NCBI GenBank assembly: GCA_018136815.1
Contig: CM030936.1
Span: forward strand, 3,390,524 to 3,454,523
Source of the DNA: Isochrysis galbana
Lineage: Eukaryota; Haptophyta; Isochrysidales; Isochrysidaceae
Length of the DNA stretch: 64,000 nucleotides
Direction of reading: 5' to 3'
The translations under genes and the position numbers were made by a program. A model generated the notes under the pieces. That model made no database searches and had not been told where the DNA came from. It worked only from the letters and a program-made list of their open reading frames with translations. This document shows positions 19,298-29,729 of the stretch, piece by piece (positions within the stretch are counted from its first letter, which is position 1; each line of letters begins with the position of its first letter).

Positions 19298-20637
19298 AAT
19301 TATATTCCTTACAACGTGTTACCGCAAGGTAGTTCAAACTTTCCTCGCATCACATGTCACTTGAGACACAGAAACTCCGTAGGAAGGGGCTGGATCGGGC
19401 AGGCAGTTCCTTTGAATGAGCCCAGCATCTCCACCGAGATAGAGCATGCCTCAGCGTCGGATGTAGGACGACTGAGGGGGCGGTGAGGGAGGAGGCAAGA
19501 ACTGAGAGGGCGGCGCCGACGTGTGAGGATGGCGGAGGAAGGTAGCGGCGAGGGAGGAGGAGGAAGAGGTGGTGACGACAGGGGGGGCTGCAAACATACA
19601 TCGAATTGCTTAAACACCGGGTGCTCGGGATGGTTGCTCCTGCTTTGTCACACGTAGCACAAACTCTTGCGAAGACGATGCTGGACGATACTTCTTCCTC
19701 AACTTCAGTATAGCAACGACCGCGTAGACAATGCCAATTAGCATAACAGAGCCAAAACTACTGCCCACGATCATCGAGGGATTCGCGGGGGAGGGCAGAT
19801 ACGGGGACATTGGTGGGGGCGGCATGGGTGGGGGCGGCATGGGTGGGGGCGGCATGGGTGGGGGCGGCATGGGTGGGCGCAACATGGGTGGGGGCGGCAT
19901 GGGTGGGAGCGGCATGGGTGGGGGCGGCATGGGTGGGGGCGCGATTGGTGGGGGGTGTGGAGTCATCGTGAACACACCCACCCTAGCTTGTGTGGTGGAC
20001 GGAGTCAACAGCAATGTACCATCTCCACTTAGGAATACGCACATGCCGCTTCCGTGAAAATCAATGGCATGGCCGAGCTACTGCCATGATGGAGAGGACC
20101 ACTTGTACACGCGCACTAGGCCCGTTCTACTTGCGCGAAGGGCACCAACCGCGAGAATAGTACCGTCGCTGTTGAGCGATATGGACCACGCGCTGTTGTC
20201 TCCGTAGTCACCATCGATGTCTGCGCCAACTTGTTCCCACGTCGTGGCGTACCACTTGTATACACGTACATGGCCAGAGCTGTCGCCACCTCCATCATTG
20301 AAAGAAGCACCCACCGCGAGGACTGTCCCGTCGTAGCTTCGGGCGACTGGCCATTCGCTGATATCACCAGCTGACTCTCCATTGATGTCATAGCCAAGCT
20401 GGGACCAAGTCATAGATGACCACTTGTATACTCGCACGTGACCGGACTCGCTGCCGCTGCCATCATTGAGAGGTGCGCCAACAGCAAGGACCGTGCCGTC
20501 CCCACTCAGAGAAAGAGATCGGCCACTCGCATCGCCGGCCCCCTCGCCAGCAATGCTTGCGCCGAGCGGGTACCACTCCCAGGATGACCACCTGTACACG
20601 CGCACCTGATCGGATTCGACGCCATTGCGGTTGCTTA
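19298..20637. repeat. Segmental duplication, second copy
   Basis: Near-identical to 11033-12365. Homology starts at TATTCCTTACAACGTGTTAC and stops at GGTTGCTTAA (about 20637), where an exostosin-like gene fragment follows without a gap. Confidence 0.9.
19610..20637 (-). pseudogene. Truncated FG-GAP-like gene copy with nonsense mutation
   Basis: This copy of the gene at 11350-13020 lacks everything upstream of the repeat starting NRNGVES. At 20078-20080 a CAG codon of the source copy has become TAG, splitting the frame into 20605-20078 and 20044-19610. The proline-rich stalk has one extra unit and the transmembrane segment and tail remain intact. It carries no promoter or start region of its own, so a functional product is unlikely. 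Confidence 0.85.
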
Positions 20638-21760
20638 ATCCTTGACGTACTGCAGCTTGTCCATGATGACGGTCGAGCTCGAGGGGCCGTCTAGCCAGAA
20701 GTCATCGGCGGGGTCGGGCGAGGCGACTCGCGCCGGGTGTGCCAACATGCGCAGCGAGAGGGCCCAGTCCAACTGCTTGTGACGTGCCAGGAGACCATGC
20801 GGTTTCAGGAGGGCGGGACGGGCGAGTGTGGATCATCGCGACGAGCGTCAGAAGGCTAGGCAGGAGCGCGGCGAGCCGCGCCCATGGGCGTCTGGGGCAG
20901 CCGTCATTGCCCGCCGCTTTCTTTGTGAGCCCCTGGCAGCAAGAGCGGCTCGCGCACCTCGACATCGAACAACTGCCGCTGGATGCGCAGAATCGGCGGC
21001 AGATCGTGCATGTACACCCTTGGCCACGCGGCGCCCGCCGCTAGCCGCCCCGTGGACCCGGCGGTCCCCACCATCCAGCGCGGGTAGGCGTCCAACGCGC
21101 GCGGCGCAAACACGGCGGGCTTGCCGTTGCCGTCAAACCCGAGCGCGCAGTCCAGACCCCACCGGCCCTCGGGGCAGGGGCAGAAGCCCTTCAGGTCACA
21201 CGCCCTAACCCGGAACAGGCGGTGGGGTAGAGAATTCCGTGACGCGGTCCTGCGCCAATGCGAGCCACCGTACGAGTGCCCTCGCCCTGTGGCATGCGCA
21301 AGGCAGGATGCCGCTCACAGCTCCCTCTCAACGGGCGCGTGGGCGAGAAGCACTCGCATCGGGCAGGCGAGCCGACACACGCGCCGAGCAAGCTGCACTG
21401 GCGCGGGCACCGACTGAGCGGCACGAGTCCGGCCATCGACGGTTGGACTGCCCTCCCCGAGAAGTGGTACGTGGTGAACGACCGGTTGGCGAGCGGCGGC
21501 GCCGCCGCTCCCGACAGCAGCTCGACCTCGAGCCTGAACCATATGCGGTTGGGCGGCGCCGGCATTACGGCAGTCTGCACGGGCGTGCCCCTGGTGACAA
21601 CCCACTGCGCCGCGTGTGGCGCCTCGAGCAGCGCCCCCACGCTCTGGTCTGCACCGCTGAGAAGTGCACACCAGTGGTAGCTGCTGCCTTGCCGCCCAAG
21701 GGAATCCGAAGAAGAGGTTTCTCATCGAGGCGAGCTGTGCGACGCACTCGCAGGTAAGAG
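20637..21760 (-). pseudogene. 5' fragment of an EGF-like/exostosin-family glycosyltransferase gene
   Basis: The minus strand reads, in order, a cysteine-rich EGF-like motif (CPRQCSLLGACVGSPARCEC, about 21400-21340), a second one (CDLKGFCPCPEGRWGLDCAL, about 21200-21140), then RVYMHDLPPILR (about 21020), the hallmark start of exostosin domains, and finally HPARVASPDPADDFWLDGP (about 20740). A GT-AG intron can be placed after RQLFDVE (GTGCGCGAG) to before QLDWALSLRM. A frame change near 21230 is unexplained (an intron or a frameshift). Exostosin-type enzymes transfer sugars in the Golgi. The domain is cut after about 60 residues, and the frame stops with TAA exactly where the duplicated FG-GAP segment begins. 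Confidence 0.6.
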
Positions 21761-22320
21761 GACCGAGCGATCCAATTGAGTGTGCGATGCTCCCGCCGAC
21801 CCGCTTTGGCTGTGGCTGCGTGCTGGTGGTGGTGGATGTGAGAGTCGACGTCTCAGCGTCGGTTTGAGCTTTGCCTCCCAGTTGTGGGTGACAGTGGTGG
21901 GGGAGATGGGATGGGTGAGGATGGAACAAAATAGGAGAGAGAGAGACTCACACAAGGGTCCTATGCGAGTGAGGGGGCACGTGCACAACGAGCGTACAGG
22001 GTCTCATGTGCCGCCGTGAGAGGCGCAGTCTGGCGGGCAGGGGGGCACCCCGACGAGGGGGAAGGAGAATGGAGAGAACGAGACGTGCCAAGGAGGAGGA
22101 GAGAGAGGACACGACGCGCGCGCGGCGGGGGGGAGGGTGGGAGAGGAAAATGAAGTTCCAGCTCTTTAGATTGGTAAGAGGGGAGAGAAGAGAGAGAGAG
22201 GAGGGAGAGGGGGAGGGGCGGAGAGAGGGAGACGGAGAGAGGTGTACTTTAGAAACTCAGGACTTCCGGACCGACCCCACGAGATCCGGACACCTGTCCT
22301 ACCCGATTTCATATACTCTA
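21761..22320. other. Intergenic, purine-rich
   Basis: No gene recognised. It becomes G/A-rich from 22050 onward (GGAGAGAG stretches) and ends in a C-run of about 50 bp (22338-22380). Confidence 0.3.
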
Positions 22321-22394
22321 CAGTGTGGCGATTCGATCCCCCCCCCCCCCCCCTCCCCCCCCCCTCCCCCCCCCCCCCCCTCGATCACGCGCGC

Positions 22395-23100
22395 TCACGC
22401 CGTCATCCTTTCTGCCATGGGTTGTTGCCGCCGCCGCCCCTGCCACCGCTCTTCCCATTCCGCCCGCCGCCGCCTCGCCACCCGTCTTGGGCGGTTGCCA
22501 CACTTTGGCGGCCAACCATACACCGCCCTCCCTTCCTCCCTTTGCACCTGCGCTGGTGCTCCGCTCTCGCGCTGCTCGCCGTGCTCTGTCGCCGCCTGCG
22601 GCCTCTCTAGCCGATGTGTCCGAGCGCGCTGCCAACGCCGCCGCTGCCGCACCTTTCCCCATTCGGTCAGCCGACGGCGCGCCACCTGTCTTTGGTCAAG
22701 GGCTCCCCCCCTTGGTGGCAGCCCATCCACCGCACTTGCTCCCTTCCCACCTTCGCCGCCGCTCCCCTCTCGCCACCGCTCGCTGGGCACGGTCACCACC
22801 TGCCCTCGCCGCAAACCATCCCCACAATCACGCCGCCCCTGCCGCCCCTCTTGCCATTCGTTCGGGTCTTCCTCGCCACCTGTGTTCCACGGCGGCTCTT
22901 AGTGTCGCTCCTCGGCACCCACCGCCCTCCCTTCCTCCCAACTTCGCCGCTGCTCCACTCTAGCCGATGCTCACTGCGCACGGCCGCCGCCGGGAACCGC
23001 ATTCCACCATCGCGACCCATCCCGCTAAGCACGCCTCCACCGCCCCTTCCACTCCTCTTCGAGGCTGCGTTTGGTGATGTCACGCCTTCTCGCCCCTCAC
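22395..23100. repeat. Decayed minisatellite with units near 200 bp
   Basis: Blocks like CCCATTC, CGCCACC(C/T)GT, and CACCGCCCTCCCTTCCTCCC recur at roughly 200-bp spacing (about 22440-22540, 22660-22750, 22850-22940, and again 23270-23310). The long open frames here follow from extreme C richness, not from a recognisable protein. Confidence 0.5.
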
Positions 23101-23737
23101 AATCACCACCCCTCCCTGCCTTTTCTTTTCGCCTCCGCTCTGCTCCGGCCGCCGCTCACCGCAGCAGCAGCACGGCCGCCGCCTGCGATCATGACAACTG
23201 CATTCTCTCCGCCGAGCGCGCCGCCTCCGCCCCCGCCCCTTCTCTGAACGAAGCCGCCGCCTCGCCGCGCCATATTGCCCCTCGCCATCCACGCCCTCCC
23301 TTCCTTCCCATCTGCGTGTCCACTGTGCTCTTTGCTGCCGCTGGCCGCGTACGGCCGCTTCCTGCGAGCGCTGTGGTGGGCGCGCCTCGCCCGACAGCAC
23401 AGCGGCACGCTCACGGCCAGTGCTGCGGCGGTGCTCCATCAGCGCGCTCCCCGCACAGATGCTCGATGGTGGGCGGAGATGCTGCGGGGCCAAGCCATCC
23501 AAGGCGGCGCGGGCTCGCCGGGGTGTGGAGTGTGCGCGCGGCGATGGCGGTGGGTGTGGCGTGGGTGTCTGTGGCGGCGAGGCCAAGCACTCTCATAGCC
23601 AGTGAGTAGGGGGCGGGCGACGCCCTCCAGAGGCGCCGTCGTGGGTTCGTGGGAGCGGTGCGGGGTCTCTTTTTTTGTAAGATGATTGTACTCTAGCATC
23701 GAGCGATGCGGTCCGGAGCGGCGGAGTGGTGTGAAGA

Positions 23738-24262
23738 TTGAGGGGGGGGAGAGAGGAAGGGAGAGGGAGGGAGGGAGGGAGAGGGAGAGGGAGAGAGAGA
23801 GGGAGGGAGAGAGAGACAAGGGGGGGGGGAGAGAGAGAGAAGAGGGAGGGAGAGAGGGAGGGAGGGAGGGAGAGAGGGAGAGAGGGAGAGAGGGAGGGAG
23901 AGAGAGAGGGAGGGAGGGAGAGGGGGGCAGAGCGAGGAGAAGAGAGAGGGAGAGGGAGAGAGAGAACGAGGGAGGGAGAGAGAGAGGAGGGAGGGAGAGA
24001 GAGGGAGAGAAGAGAGCAACATCGGGGGGGAATCAGCCTCGGGTGCGAGAGAGAGAGAGAGGGGAGAGGAGAGGGGCGGGGGGGGGAGAGGGGGGGGGGG
24101 GGGGGGGGGGGGAGGGGGGGGGGGGGGGGGGGAGGGGGGGGGAGAGAAGGCTGGGAGCGGAGGGGGGGGGGCTTCGAGCGCGGCGCCCCGCCCGACGGCC
24201 CTTCCTCCCTCCTCCACCCTCTCTCCCTCCCTCCCCTCCTCTCTCTCTCTCTCTCTCTCTTC
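23738..24262 (+). promoter_or_regulatory. Purine tract, G-runs and pyrimidine tract upstream of the six-exon gene
   Basis: A GGGAGAGA-type purine tract (23738-24060) passes into long G-runs (about 24075-24145) and then a CT tract (24197-24262) ending 20 bp before ATG 24282. The pyrimidine part matches the tract seen before other start codons here. The G-runs could fold into quadruplexes; a regulatory role is inferred. Confidence 0.4.
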
Positions 24263-24281
24263 CCCCTCTCCTCATTTTCCG

Positions 24282-27200
24282 ATGGCGCCGGCGGGCGAGC
24301 GGCCGGCCCTGTCTCCGGGTGATGCGATGCGCCTGGCACGCCTCCGCGAGATCGAGGCGATGCTCTCCTCCAAGCACAGAGGCCCCATCCCTCTCCGCCT
24401 GCCCCGCTCTCGACCCTCCCCCACCCCTCCCAGGGCTCCAACAGCCCCTGCAGCGGGCCCAGGCCGCGGATCGAGCGCAGCAGAGCGGCGCTCGGGTGTC
24501 AGACCATCGCCGCTGCCGCCCGCGCGCGTCCTCTCACCCGCAGTCTCGCCACACAGCCTTGCGCTCCGCGTTCGCGCTGGGCTCGCCAAGATCCGTTCCG
24601 CTGCAAAGAGGGCAGGCAAGCTCTCCACGCTCAACGCGCTGGCGACGCAGGAGGGGCTCGCGGCGTTCGAGCGTCAGCTTCGCATTCGCGCGCATGCTGA
24701 CATCCAGCGCAAGTTCAACCGCATCCAGCTCGCTGCGCATAAGGGTGCTAGGCATGCCAGCTTCCCACGCAGAGAGATCGAGACGCAGACCGACGACGCA
24801 GCTGAGGGTGGCGAGCGCGCGGTGGGTGGGCGCGACTGGACTCGAACAATGCTTGCCTGCGACGAACAGGTGCGGTCCCCGTCCTCACATCGTCTTCACT
24901 CCCCCCTTCATCCCCTACTCATCCGCTGGATGCATTCGTGCCGCGCCTGCCGGCTCATGCCCCACCCACCGGCTGACTGGTGCGGTTCCTGGATTGCAGG
25001 CGCTAGAGAATCTGGCGGAGGCCGATCTGGCATACCTCGAGATGGTTCGAACTAAGTCGGGGCTGCATCACCAGACGGCGGGCGCCCTAGTCACCTCTGA
25101 GGCCGAGCAGGTGGGAGGTCGCCCCGCTGCTTGCCCTCCCGTGGTTTCGACTCCTTGGCAAGGGGCTGCTGGCTAGCCGCCCCTGGTGCCGCATGCTGCC
25201 CCGCCGCGCGCTATCAGCCGCCGGCACTCTCCCTCTTCCTCTTCGTTGTACCCCTATCCCATCCCACCACCCCTGACCCCAGCCGTGCACTTCCTCACCC
25301 ACCCACTCCCTTGCAAGGCGCTTGCCGAGTCGTGGCAGCAACTCATCATGCTGCGCCTCAAGAGTCAGAAGCTCCAGCTCCACCAGCAGGCTTTTCCAAT
25401 GAGCTCCGACGAGATGGCTGCCATCGAGGTGCGTCTTACCATGCGGGGCTCTCAAACCCCGGGAGCCCTGATGGCCAAGCGACCGACCGAGCAGTCGCTG
25501 CGGTGCCGTCGCCGTCTCACATGCTCCGTCGCCACTTCGCCATCAGGCTGACATCATGCGCGAGACGTCTCGCATTGCCTCGTCGCTCCAGAAGCAGCTT
25601 CAAAATCTGAACGGCATGCGCGCTATCGACACTGCTGTGGCGACGAGCTCGACTCTGAAGGGCGCCGCGCTCGCTGCCGATAGCGACAGCGCGAACGCGG
25701 CGGCTCTGCCAAGACAAGCCTCTGCGGGCACCAACCTGCCCGCAGGCGCGTCCACCGAGCCCTCGCCGAGCAGCACCGCCAACGCCCGGCACAGTGCCGC
25801 CATCAGTGGGGCGACCAATCGGAAGCTCCGTTCAGTTAGTATGCATGATAGCCGGCAACTTACGCCACTGATGAGAGGCTCGAAAGGGAATGTCCCCAGC
25901 AGCACGAGGCCACGGGCTGTAAGACAGCCGCACTCTTCACGTGCCGTCAACGGCCAGCGGGCCAATACGACCCACGCGCGCACTCACACGCCCGTGAGCC
26001 GGAGCTCCAGTGGGAGCTCGGGTAAGAGCGCTTCGGGGCTTGCTGCCCATAGCGGTGGGGCAAAGAACGGTCACCTAGGCGTGCAAGTGAAGGCCCAGAA
26101 CCCGCGTGCGTCCCTCGCTGATTCGGGCCACTCTGCGCGACATGCGCCGATGGCTCACACGCGCATTGGCGGCGGAGTGCAGGCACAACGTCGTCCGCGT
26201 AGCGCGCCGCCCGCCGCTCGCAGGTCCAAACCTGCGGCGCGTGCGCCGCCGTTGCCATCAGTCTCGCGTAGACGTGCCGCAGCTGCCGCAGCTGCCGCCG
26301 TTCGAGAGGTCTTCAGCCCTGGCCAACGATGCGGCTCAGGTCTAGGCTGTGCATGCGACAACAACGTTGACGGAGCTCGCTCAAGCAACGACGGCGGCGA
26401 CATGTTCAGGCACACGAGTGCAAACGCCGGCATCACGACGGATTTTTGTGCCAAGGTAGTGGAAAACGCGGAAAGTCGCCTTCGGGTGAGTGCACTTGGC
26501 CCCCCGCATGCGATGGTCCTCGAGGACACCGTAAATGGGGCGTACTTCCAGCTCAGCCTACCACCTGTCGCCTCCCTCACGCGCGCTTGCGAAGCGCTAT
26601 CCACCGTGAACGACTCTGAGTGCGACTCGCCCCGGCATGCTTGCAGGCTGAGGATGAGAACCTCTCGCGGCTTGGCCCACAGGTGCGAGTTGTAGTCTGC
26701 CAATCCCATGCTGCATATTGCTGCATATGTGCCCGCGCCACGCACGGATTCCACATCCTTTCACTCGGCCTTTCCGATCGATATGCTGACTGGCTCTAGC
26801 AAACGCCCTCAAAGCCCCCCACCCCCACCTAGGTGAGGAAGCTCCACTTGACGGGAACGCCTGGCGCAAACACCACGGACGAAGAGCTTCGTGGCTTGCA
26901 CGCAGCTCTATCCCATTCGCACTCTTGGCTAGCCACCCTGCAACATGAGCTTGCCCTTCTAGGCTACCATCCCAACGGCAACGCCGCCGGTGCACCGGTA
27001 GCCATTTCTTCCGAGGCCCCTCTATCCCACGAGCCCGGACGTGCCGCCACCTATGGATGCACTGACAGCCAATCGGGAGCGCAGCGCTCTCGGGGCAGGT
27101 CATCGGAGCAGCAGTTGGCTGCCGGCGATGGTGTAGAAACGATCCAACCGATGCGCGTCGAGATCAGTTACGGCGCGGGGGGCTCGCCCAAGACTGCAGC

Positions 27201-27453
27201 ACATGGTGATACCTCGGGCATGCCTTGTGACGTCGCGGACGAGCCATTAGGCGGCGAGTGGCCACACTCCGCTTCGCGCACACTGGCAGACGAAGTCGAG
27301 GCCGAGGCCCTGCGGGATGACTGGAAGAGCTTCGATCTTGATGAAGACACTGATGTGGAGGAGGATCTTTGGGTAGATGAGGAATTTGGCGATGAGGGCG
27401 ACGACGATGACGCTGGATGGCTCGGGTGCGGCAGCTTTGGCGACCGCTTGTAG
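24282..27453 (+). CDS. Coiled-coil and low-complexity protein, six exons
   Basis: Six exons fit with GT-AG introns, all phase 0: 24282-24869, 25000-25110, 25318-25428, 25547-26485, 26647-26682 (12 codons) and 26833-27453, giving about 801 residues. Exons 2 and 3 are both exactly 111 bp. The N-terminal 200 residues are Ala/Arg/Pro-rich with helices (for example LATQEGLAAFERQLRIRAHA) and a TQTD motif. Exons 2-3 and the start of 4 are predicted helical coiled coil. The middle is a long Ser/Ala/Arg-rich disordered region, and the C-terminus is strongly acidic (DLDEDTDVEEDLWVDEEFGD). I recognise no family. TQT-type motifs occur in ciliary and centriolar proteins, and the 974-residue protein at 40.3-43.2 kb has a similar VGTQTE, but this is only suggestive. 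Confidence 0.7.
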
Positions 27454-28764
27454 GTATGCACCTGCACCGGCTGGCATTGCTATTCAGCCCATCAACTTGC
27501 CATCTTTGCGTGGCATTCCGTGACAGTGGGCATTGAAGACGCTCGCTCCAAGAGTCGAGGGCTGTGCATGGAACGCGAGGTGTCGGGACGTTGCCATCCC
27601 GTCCCGAATGCGTGGCGAGCGTGATGAGAGGCACAGCAGAGGAGGGCTCCGCCTTCACATGCTAGATTGGGAGGGCTAGCAGATTGCACTGTGGCTTCAT
27701 CGCACGACTGTGCCACGATTACCTCAGCGCTCTTGAATTTGGCAACTTGATAGTTACTTCAGTTTGAGGTGGATACCCACGGTCCGCGCCATCAAATTGG
27801 GGTAGGCCATTGAGCGGTTGGCAACGGCCGCCCCATTGATGGAAGGAACGCACGCATTAAGACCTCGAGGTCGTTGTGCATGGGCATCTATGATTAATTG
27901 CGATCCTGGCGCTCCGAATGGTGTGGCGCACGATTGACCCCTTGCGCGGTACTCAAGCAACGCCGAGTCGGCTTATGCGAGGGACGGGGCTACCCCTTCA
28001 ACATGTTCATGACTGCGCCACTGCCAATTCAGTTTTCTAAACACGTTCTTCCTTTCGTTCCGACAACAGCATCCTGCTCACCCGTCGAGTTTTCGTGTTG
28101 CCCTACGTGCATTTATTGTTTGTTGTGCTGTCCACGTGCCTGGCACACGCGAGCACCCTTTTTTTCATTAATTTTTCACGTGGTCTCGTAGCCGTCGTGC
28201 CCTGTTGTCGCTATTGCCTACGCCTTCCTCACGTGGTGCGCGTAGATGTTGTTTGCTGTGTATTTTTGCTGCCTCATCGCCGCTCGTGCTTGTGCTAATA
28301 GCGTGATGCTCTATTTGCTACTTGGTAGCGCCAAAGGGCTCTAGACTCTTGCGCTTCCGCGTAGAGCGGCCCGCCTCACAGAGTGCTACCGCCCCCCCCG
28401 GCTTCCCAGAGCGTCCTCGCCCAGCCCAAGAGCAAGCCGGAGCACCTCCTCCACCAACCATTTTCTTTTGAGCCCCATCGGCCGTGCACGCGCGAATCCC
28501 GCCTCGCGGTACCAACCCAAACTGACACGCGGCTCCTCTGCGCGGCACAGGCGGCGTCGGCCGTGCACGCCCCATCCTCCATTCTGCTCGTTTCAACAAT
28601 TTTCCGGTGGGGCTTCCGCGTGGAATGGCCCACCAATCCACCAACCCCTGAAAGTTGTAAGGAAGGGCGAAGGAGGGGTAGAGGGAGAGTGAGGGAGAGA
28701 TGAACACCTCACAGGCTATCAGGCTTGCTCACCGAGGCTCAAAGAAAGGGCCCACGGGCGTCGC
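27454..28764. other. Intergenic region without supported gene
   Basis: No domain-bearing frame was found. 28330-28560 is GC-rich; 28000-28320 is T-rich, with no repeats I can match elsewhere. Confidence 0.3.
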
Positions 28765-28995
28765 ATTCATCCTAGATGTAGATGATACGATTTCCAGGAG
28801 GCCCCTTCGCCGTGCGGCCACACGGTGAAGGTGAAGCTTGGGCACACATCTAGTATCTAGTGTGGGTGTGTGGGTAGGTGGTAGGTGGTAGGGTCCGTCC
28901 CTAGCGACCTAGAATTCAGGTTCTCGTTTCGTTCCTTCAAGCGTCTTTGTTAGGACTAGAAGCCATGTGATTCCTCCTTTCGAGTAAGTAATCTT
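28765..28995 (+). mobile_element. LTR fragment of the Ty3/gypsy family
   Basis: Shares, in order, GTCGCATTCATCC, GATTTCCAGG, CTTCGCCGTGCGGCCACACG, GTCCCTAGCGA, CTAGAATTC, GTTCTCGTTTCGTTCC and CCTCCTTTCG with the reverse complement of 9485-9260. No internal region follows, so this may be a solo or truncated LTR. Confidence 0.65.
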
Positions 28996-29729
28996 GAGCC
29001 CCAACGGAGCCCAGGTTACAAGACAAAGTGATCAAGGATAGTAACGGGACTCCTAGGGGGACAAAACGCCCCCAACCAAGACGCCCACTGGGGAAGGCCA
29101 AAAGGCCGGGCCCCCACACAGGGACGGACCGTACCCAGGAACACCAATAACAAAGGCAAGAGCCCCCCCCCCCCCCCAACGCGAGGCCCAAAGTAGTGTA
29201 CATGGGCCGACCCCCCAAAAAAAACCGAAGAAAAAGGAACGAGGGGGGGAGCAGAAGGGAGAGTAGCGGGGGTGGTATAGGTGATAGCGATGAGATCGTG
29301 TGTGAATGCGAATCACTAGTAGCGTAGCGGACAGCGGACACCTTCAAGAATGTTTTTTTGTCAGCTCAGCCCCTGCCAACAGACAGGGGCTAAGGTTGGG
29401 CTTGTGCAGGCCCACCCAGGGGTGTCTGCGATGGAGAGAGGGGGGTGCGAGGCCCCCATTGGCCTCCTACTTATAAAAGTAGGTATGAGGTGTCGTCAGT
29501 CAAGAGCTGCAGACTGGAGATCACTGTTCCGGAAGCGCGCGTGTCCTTTGACCTTTGATGAGAGCTAGGTGAAGGTGAGGTACCAGTATTGCGGTTGCTC
29601 GCACCCTTTGCTAGCCCTGAGATGCTCTTCAAGAGTTTTTTAGACTCACCTGCTAACCTTGTTGATATAACATATAATAACTACTGGCAGTATGCACGCA
29701 GTGTCGCTCGTCGCCCGGCCTTGCGGGAT
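28996..29729. other. Intergenic, 3' of the sulfatase gene
   Basis: Contains a C-run (29167-29179) and a possible small repeat at 29350-29500 (GGGGCTAAGGTTGGGCTTGT, CTACTTATAAAAGTAGG hairpin). No gene supported. Confidence 0.3.

Noticed and set aside
21239-21757. Arg-rich frames on the plus strand opposite the exostosin fragment
   Set aside because: These are shadows of the minus-strand EGF-like/exostosin coding sequence.
22614-23609. 331-codon open frame, plus strand
   Set aside because: Extreme C/G richness keeps several frames open on both strands; composition is Pro/Arg/Ala low complexity with no domain, and the DNA is a decayed minisatellite.
23686-25176. 496-codon frame covering the purine tract and part of the six-exon gene
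   Set aside because: Its first half is a translated GGGAGA tract and its second half is the wrong frame of exon 1; the 24282 frame splices cleanly.
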